Shown: positions 59,625 through 64,000 of the stretch, one piece after another
How the letters are laid out: every line of letters starts with the position of its first letter
Numbering within the stretch: the first letter of the stretch is position 1
Source: Elusimicrobia bacterium CG_4_9_14_3_um_filter_62_55
GTDB lineage: Bacteria > Elusimicrobiota > Elusimicrobia > UBA1565
Direction of reading: 5' to 3'
Assembly (NCBI GenBank): GCA_002790095.1
Contig: PFUL01000011.1
Location: 1 to 64,000 of the forward strand
DNA: 64,000 nt
Program-made: the position numbers and the translations under genes
Notes under the pieces: model-generated
The model's input: only the letters and a program-made list of their open reading frames with translations
What the model was told of the DNA's origin: nothing
Databases searched by the model: none

Positions 59625-60895
59625 CTTTCGAAGAGGCGCTGAAGCTGCTCGAGCGCCGCCAAGAGGCCAAGTGGAAGCTTGGCCTCTCGCGCATAGAGTC
59701 CCTGCTTGGGGCCTTGGGAAACCCCCAGGACGCGACGGCCGTCGTTCATGCGGCGGGCACCAACGGCAAGGGGAGTTTCTGCGCGATGCTCGCCTCCATC
59801 CTCTCCGCCGCCGGACACCGCACGGGGCTGTTCACCTCCCCGCATCTGGTCAGTCCCCGCGAGCGGATTCAAGTGGACGGGGTGATGATTTCCGAAGAAG
59901 ACTTCGGCCGCGCGATCAAAGAGGTCGTCGCCCGAGAGCCGGAGAAGGCGACCTACTTCGAACTGATGACGGCGGCAGCGTTTCTTCATTTTAAACGCGC
60001 CGACTCTGATTTCGCGGTCGTCGAGGTCGGGATGGGCGGGCGTCTCGACGCGACCAACGCGATCGCCAAGCCCGCGCTGACCGCGATCACTTCGATCGCG
60101 CACGATCACGCCAAGCATTTGGGCTCCACGCTTGCCGAGATCGCCGGCGAAAAATGCGGGATTTTGAAAGCGGGCGTCGTCTGCATCACCGGGGAACTCG
60201 GCTTCGAACCGCTGGAGACGATCCGTCGCCGCGCTTACGAGGCGGCGGCGCCGCTGATCGTGCATCGCGACGCGCTCGAACCGATCGATTCCGATTGGTC
60301 GGGTGGAACGCAGACGGTGCGCGCCTGGACCGGTGAGCGCTTGACCCTCGGAATGCTCGGCGCGCCCGCGAGGATCAACGCGGCGCTCGCGCTGCGCGCG
60401 GTCGAAGAGCTTCGCGCGCAGGGAACACCGATCTCCGAGGAGGCCGTTGAAAAGGGGCTTCGCGCCGCGCGCTGGCCGGGCCGCTTTGATGTCCGCCGCG
60501 AGGGGGAACGCTTTTTGATCGTCGATGGAGCGCACAACCCGGCCGCGATGGCGGCCTTCTGCGCGGACTGGGAGCTTTCCCCGTTCTCGAAAATGGACGC
60601 GTGCTTTATTGTTTCGATTTTGGGGGACAAGGACATAGACGCGGTTTTGCGGCATCTCGCTCCACGCGTGCGCCGGGCGATTTGCTGCACGCCGCCGTCG
60701 CCGCGGGCCTTGCCGGCCGCCGAGACGGCGGCGCGTTTAAAGCGCCTCGGCGTCGGTGAGATTTCCGTCGTGGAAGATCCCGCCGCAGCGGTCGCCGCCT
60801 GGCGTGCGGGAAGTTCTCGGGTGGGCGCGGCGGTCGGGTCATTTTATTCGGCGGGGCGGATCCTGGCGGACGGCGCGAAGGAGACGGCCGCGTGA
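59621..60895 (+). CDS. folC: Bifunctional folylpolyglutamate synthase / dihydrofolate synthase
   Basis: This 424-residue Mur-ligase-fold enzyme adds glutamate to folates. The P-loop VHAAGTNGKGSFCAML, the DHFS signature FTSPHLVSPRERIQVDG, VVEVGMGGRLDATNA and the C-terminal LIVDGAHNPAAM are all in place. The ATG overlaps the murA stop by 4 bases. Its 3' end overlaps the ROK kinase gene. Confidence 0.95.
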   Translation: MTFEEALKLLERRQEAKWKLGLSRIESLLGALGNPQDATAVVHAAGTNGKGSFCAMLASILSAAGHRTGLFTSPHLVSPRERIQVDGVMISEEDFGRAIKEVVAREPEKATYFELMTAAAFLHFKRADSDFAVVEVGMGGRLDATNAIAKPALTAITSIAHDHAKHLGSTLAEIAGEKCGILKAGVVCITGELGFEPLETIRRRAYEAAAPLIVHRDALEPIDSDWSGGTQTVRAWTGERLTLGMLGAPARINAALALRAVEELRAQGTPISEEAVEKGLRAARWPGRFDVRREGERFLIVDGAHNPAAMAAFCADWELSPFSKMDACFIVSILGDKDIDAVLRHLAPRVRRAICCTPPSPRALPAAETAARLKRLGVGEISVVEDPAAAVAAWRAGSSRVGAAVGSFYSAGRILADGAKETAA

Positions 60896-61809
60896 AGGCG
60901 GGGCTGGGCATCGACGCGGGGGGTACTTTGACGAAGTTGGTCGCGGTGTCCAAGTCCGGCCGTACGCTTAAGGAGGCTTCCTTCCCGACCTTTGTTTCCG
61001 CCGGACCCAAGGATTTCGTCGCGCGCCTGGCGGCGGAGGTTCGCGCTTTTGAGCGCGGACTCGGGGGTCTTTCGGGACCGGCCGGCATGGCCATCGCCGG
61101 CGACGTCGACCCCAAGGCCGGCCGCATCCGGCGTTCGCCGAATCTCACATCGTTCGAGGGCTATCCGCTGCGGGCGGCCGTGCGTCGGGCACTGCGCCGT
61201 CCCGTCGAGATGCACAACGACGCGAACATGGCCGCCTACGGCGCCTATGCGTTGGAATTCGGACGCCGTAAAGAGCATGTCGCCGTGGTCACGCTCGGGA
61301 CCGGCGTCGGGGGCGGGGCGGTTTCCCACGGCCGATTGATAGAGGGAGGCTCCGGCTCGGCGCTGGAGCTCGGCCACACGCGCGTGGAGAATCCCGGGGG
61401 ACGGCGCTGTTCCTGCGGCGCTCGGGGACATCTCGAGGCCTACGCCGGAAGCTACGGCATTCTCGGGCTCTACAAGGATCTCTCGAAAAAAACGGCGCAC
61501 GAGCCCAAGGAGGTCGCGGAAGCCGCCCGACGGGGCGAACGCGCGGCCAAGGCGGTTTGGAACCAGGTCGGCGAGGCGCTCGCGGTGGGCGTGGGCAATC
61601 TCGTCTATCTGTTCAACCCTGATGCGGTCGTTTTCACCGGAGGGGTCGCCGAGGCCGGAGAGTTGTACTTGGAGCCGCTTCGCGCCGCGTTCGCGCGGGA
61701 AACCTTCCGCGGGCCGTTCGGCCGTGTGCGCGTGAGCGTCGCGCGCCGGCGCGGACTCGGGGCGTCGGGGGCCGCCGCGTATGCGTTGGACGCTGCTCGC
61801 CGCCTGTAG
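60892..61809 (+). CDS. ROK-family sugar kinase (glucokinase-like)
   Basis: This is a 305-residue protein. The N-terminal phosphate loop LGIDAGGTLTKLVAV, the second sugar-binding segment VEMHNDANMAAYGAY, the adenosine loop VTLGTGVGGGAVSHG and a metal-binding CSCGARGHLEAYAG are typical of ROK kinases. One of the usual zinc Cys positions reads His here. Glucose, mannose or N-acetylmannosamine are common substrates and cannot be told apart from the sequence. No DNA-binding domain is present, so it is an enzyme rather than a repressor. The GTG start overlaps folC; its end overlaps the lptD gene by 29 bases. Confidence 0.87.
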   Translation: MKAGLGIDAGGTLTKLVAVSKSGRTLKEASFPTFVSAGPKDFVARLAAEVRAFERGLGGLSGPAGMAIAGDVDPKAGRIRRSPNLTSFEGYPLRAAVRRALRRPVEMHNDANMAAYGAYALEFGRRKEHVAVVTLGTGVGGGAVSHGRLIEGGSGSALELGHTRVENPGGRRCSCGARGHLEAYAGSYGILGLYKDLSKKTAHEPKEVAEAARRGERAAKAVWNQVGEALAVGVGNLVYLFNPDAVVFTGGVAEAGELYLEPLRAAFARETFRGPFGRVRVSVARRRGLGASGAAAYALDAARRL

Positions 61810-63877
61810 CCTTTTCCTCACCGGGACCGCGGCAGCCCAAGAGGCGGACCTGCCGCTTCCCCCGCCGCCGGTCTCGACCGCCGCGGTTTATTTCGCCGAT
61901 CACTTCGAATATGAAGGCAGCACGTCCGGCGTGGACGCCCGTATTTCGCTTCGGGGCTCCGTGGAACTTAAAGACAGTTCCTGGACTCTGCGCGCCGACA
62001 CCCTCCGTCTCGACATGACCCGCCGCAGCGCGCGCGCCGAGGGCGTCTTCGAACTCGACGACGGACTGACCGTGCTGCGCGGAGAAAGCGGCACCTTCGA
62101 TTTCGAGGATAAGAGCGGCACCGTCGACACCGTGCGCGCCGAATATCACCCGTGGCGCGTTTGGGCGCGCTCCGGGCGGTTGGAGTCGAATCGGAAAGGA
62201 CATTTCAAAAGCGCGCTCTTCACATCCTGCAGCGGGAATCCTCCGGATTATCACTTTCGATCTTCGGGTCTGCACATTAAGCCGGGAAAATATCTGATCG
62301 CGACGAATGTTCGGTTTTACGCCGGTCCCATCCCTCTTTTTTACACGCCGATTCTGTGGAAGTCGCTGAACCCGAATCGGCTTCTGCGCGCACGCACGAT
62401 TCCCGGCTACGACCGGAGAAACGGACCCTCTCTGCGCACGCATACGATGTTCAGTCCCGTCGTCTGGATGCAGGGAAAGCTCTTTCTCGACTACTACGGG
62501 GCGCAAGGTTTCGCTCAGGGCGCCGAGATGGGGTTTGCCCCGTCGGAAGATTCGCGCGGAGGTCTTTACGGTTATCGCATCCGCGAAAAGCACTCCGGCA
62601 AGCAGCGCTGGACGGTGATCGGCAACACCTACGACGCGATCAATTCGAGCTATTCGGTTCAGGGCCGCCTTCAGGCGCAGGGGGATCCGGAGGTCAACAA
62701 CCACTACGTCCGTTCGAACGCGTTTCGCGTGACCCCGGAACTGATCAACACGGGCGCGCTGACGCGGCGCACCCAAAAAACGACCACGCGAATCGCCTAT
62801 TCGCGAAGGGATGTCCGCAATCCTCTCGGAGACGGCTTCCGACTCGAGCGTGAAAGCCTGCCTCGGATCGAGTTTCAAACCGCCCAGATGTCCGTGCGGC
62901 GGCTGCCCGCGCTGTTTACCGCCACCGCGTTCGCCGACAATAGTTTCGAAGCCGCGCGCGACTTCCAGCGGAAGTCGGCCGGCATCGGACTCGAAGCGAC
63001 TCAGACGAAGGTGCTCCTTCCCGGGGTCAGTCTGACGCCTCGCGCCGCGTACCGCGAGGAATTCGAGGACAAACGCGAGACGCTCAATACCTACCTCTCG
63101 ACTCAGACGATGCGCGACGTTTTTATCGGCTACTACGAGTTCGGAAGCAATTTGCGCTTCGACACTCCGATCGGGGACTGGGACGCCCGCTACGCCTTCA
63201 CCCAGCGTCTGAAGCCGCAGTCGCTGCAGGACGACTCGGGGGCCCTCGATCACGGCGTCGAAAAAAACCTTGTCACCCTGCAGAACACGATCCGCCCCCG
63301 CCGCCGTGTGTTCATGCGGGTTTCGAGCGGCTACGATCTTCGCGTGTTTCGCAACGCGTCGATGGGATTTCGCCGGCGCGTGAACCCGTTCACAACCGAC
63401 TTGAATTTCGATTTGCGCAACCGACTCTCGCTGTCCTTGCGCGACGCGTATTCGCTCGACCGCGGCAACGAGGCGTTCTTGGCCCAACTCGACTGGGGCG
63501 AGCGCGACGAGACCTTCTTCTCGGCCGGTCTTACCCAGACGCGCGACCGCGCCGAGAGCTATTTCGCGTCGACCGAGGCCGGTTGGGCGCCCGCGGATTC
63601 AAAGTGGGGGACGCAGGGGGCGCTGCGCTATCTGGTCAACACCCCCGGCGGTTTCGACACCCGCGGGTTTAGGATTTTCGAGAAGGAAGTCTCATTCACG
63701 TACAAGTTCCACGACTTCTTCACGAAATTACTCGCGCGCTTTAGACCCGGCGGAGTCGCCGAAGTGCAGCTGCGCGTCGAACTGCGCACCGACCGTCCGG
63801 CGATCCTGCGCAAGGCGGCAAAGCGGTGGGAAAAGGAATGGTTCCCTTGGCGCGGCAAGGACGCGGACCGGGATTAG
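61781..63877 (+). CDS. lptD: LptD-like LPS-assembly outer-membrane protein
   Basis: This is a 698-residue protein with a signal peptide (~20 residues). A periplasmic OstA-like beta-jellyroll (~residues 35-150: FADHFEYEGSTSGVDARISLRGSVEL, RADTLRLDMTRRSARAEGVF) precedes the LptD C-terminal barrel, recognised from the segment around PIPLFYTPILWKSLNPNRLL and many aromatic-flanked strands to the end. LptD inserts lipopolysaccharide into the outer leaflet. This indicates an outer membrane bearing LPS or a similar lipid. It is shorter than Escherichia coli LptD (around 780 residues). It overlaps the ROK gene by 29 bases and converges with the partial gene beyond. Confidence 0.87.
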   Translation: MRWTLLAACSLFLTGTAAAQEADLPLPPPPVSTAAVYFADHFEYEGSTSGVDARISLRGSVELKDSSWTLRADTLRLDMTRRSARAEGVFELDDGLTVLRGESGTFDFEDKSGTVDTVRAEYHPWRVWARSGRLESNRKGHFKSALFTSCSGNPPDYHFRSSGLHIKPGKYLIATNVRFYAGPIPLFYTPILWKSLNPNRLLRARTIPGYDRRNGPSLRTHTMFSPVVWMQGKLFLDYYGAQGFAQGAEMGFAPSEDSRGGLYGYRIREKHSGKQRWTVIGNTYDAINSSYSVQGRLQAQGDPEVNNHYVRSNAFRVTPELINTGALTRRTQKTTTRIAYSRRDVRNPLGDGFRLERESLPRIEFQTAQMSVRRLPALFTATAFADNSFEAARDFQRKSAGIGLEATQTKVLLPGVSLTPRAAYREEFEDKRETLNTYLSTQTMRDVFIGYYEFGSNLRFDTPIGDWDARYAFTQRLKPQSLQDDSGALDHGVEKNLVTLQNTIRPRRRVFMRVSSGYDLRVFRNASMGFRRRVNPFTTDLNFDLRNRLSLSLRDAYSLDRGNEAFLAQLDWGERDETFFSAGLTQTRDRAESYFASTEAGWAPADSKWGTQGALRYLVNTPGGFDTRGFRIFEKEVSFTYKFHDFFTKLLARFRPGGVAEVQLRVELRTDRPAILRKAAKRWEKEWFPWRGKDADRD

Positions 63878-64000
63878 TCCTTTAGCTCGAACGATTTGAC
63901 GAAGCGCAAAAAGCGCGCGTAGCGCTCGGTGTCCAACCCCGCCTCCCGGCCGAGATCGAAGTGAAAATCGATGCGCCGGCCGTCCGATTTCGACGGGCGG
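63874..64000 (-). CDS. 3' end of an unidentified gene (partial)
   Basis: An open frame on the minus strand runs in from the window edge to a TAA at 63874-63876, encoding at least 41 residues including RRIDFHFDLGREAGLDTERY and ending VKSFELKD. It overlaps the lptD stop by 4 bases, a convergent arrangement like others in the window. Codon usage looks normal. Too little is present to name a family. Confidence 0.55.
   Translation of the reverse strand, partial: RPSKSDGRRIDFHFDLGREAGLDTERYARFLRFVKSFELKD

Noticed and set aside
1-64000. tRNA, rRNA, insertion sequences, integrases or phage genes
   Set aside because: I saw no cloverleaf-like or rRNA sequence and no transposase or integrase motif in any real gene. 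The accessory genes therefore do not sit on an obvious mobile element.

Overview
The window is a GC-rich, gene-dense bacterial chromosome segment with almost no free intergenic DNA and long runs of genes overlapping by 4 to 30 bases. An LptD-like outer-membrane protein, a TolC-like channel, an RND pump and several lipoproteins mark a diderm (Gram-negative-type) organism. There are no rRNA or tRNA genes and nothing that fixes the phylum. The secreted proteins with Ala/Pro/Val-rich N-termini and the mixture of accessory families would suit a high-GC Elusimicrobiota-like or other little-cultured lineage; that placement is a guess.

Layout. 1-5.4 kb: a small secreted protein, then a minus-strand operon of cyclase-RDD fusion, HEAT-repeat protein, TVP38 membrane protein and GT39-like glycosyltransferase. 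5.4-9.1 kb: minus-strand operon of methyltransferase, broken CotH-type kinase gene, VTC-domain protein and small membrane protein. 9.2-15.4 kb, plus strand: secreted protein with two kinase-like regions, endonuclease III, broken ceramidase-like gene and a GH84 glycosidase. 15.4-19.2 kb, minus: cNMP-binding protein, AI-2E-family exporter, FIST protein, FabI. 19.2-28.7 kb: M48 peptidase, a three-subunit molybdenum hydroxylase, secreted EEP hydrolase, secreted unknown and MFS transporter. 28.8-29.3 kb: a phosphatase-like lipoprotein. 29.3-36.7 kb: a complete histidine operon (hisG-D-C-NB-H-A-F-IE) led by a TrpR-family regulator gene whose promoter contains a clear palindrome. 36.7-39.8 kb: an unknown lipoprotein, an unknown protein and a BtuF-like protein. 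39.9-45.3 kb, minus: a MarR-TolC fusion, RND pump and FolB. 45.5-48.8 kb: a large fusion of an M50 intramembrane protease and an S8 subtilase. 48.8-63.9 kb: mostly housekeeping genes (receiver protein, trxA, TlpA-like lipoprotein, polA, rhomboid, coaE, rho, rpmE, prfA, prmC, murA, folC, ROK kinase, lptD).

The strongest cross-cutting signal is transcriptional. Most genes that begin a transcription unit have a TANNNT -10 hexamer only 5 to 8 bases before the start codon, which predicts leaderless mRNAs, while downstream genes rely on stop/start overlaps. The least ordinary proteins are the M50-S8 fusion, the secreted tandem kinase-like protein, the MarR-TolC fusion and the cyclase-RDD fusion. 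Two accessory genes (CotH-like and ceramidase-like) are broken. A 50-bp unit is repeated exactly three times between rpmE and prfA.
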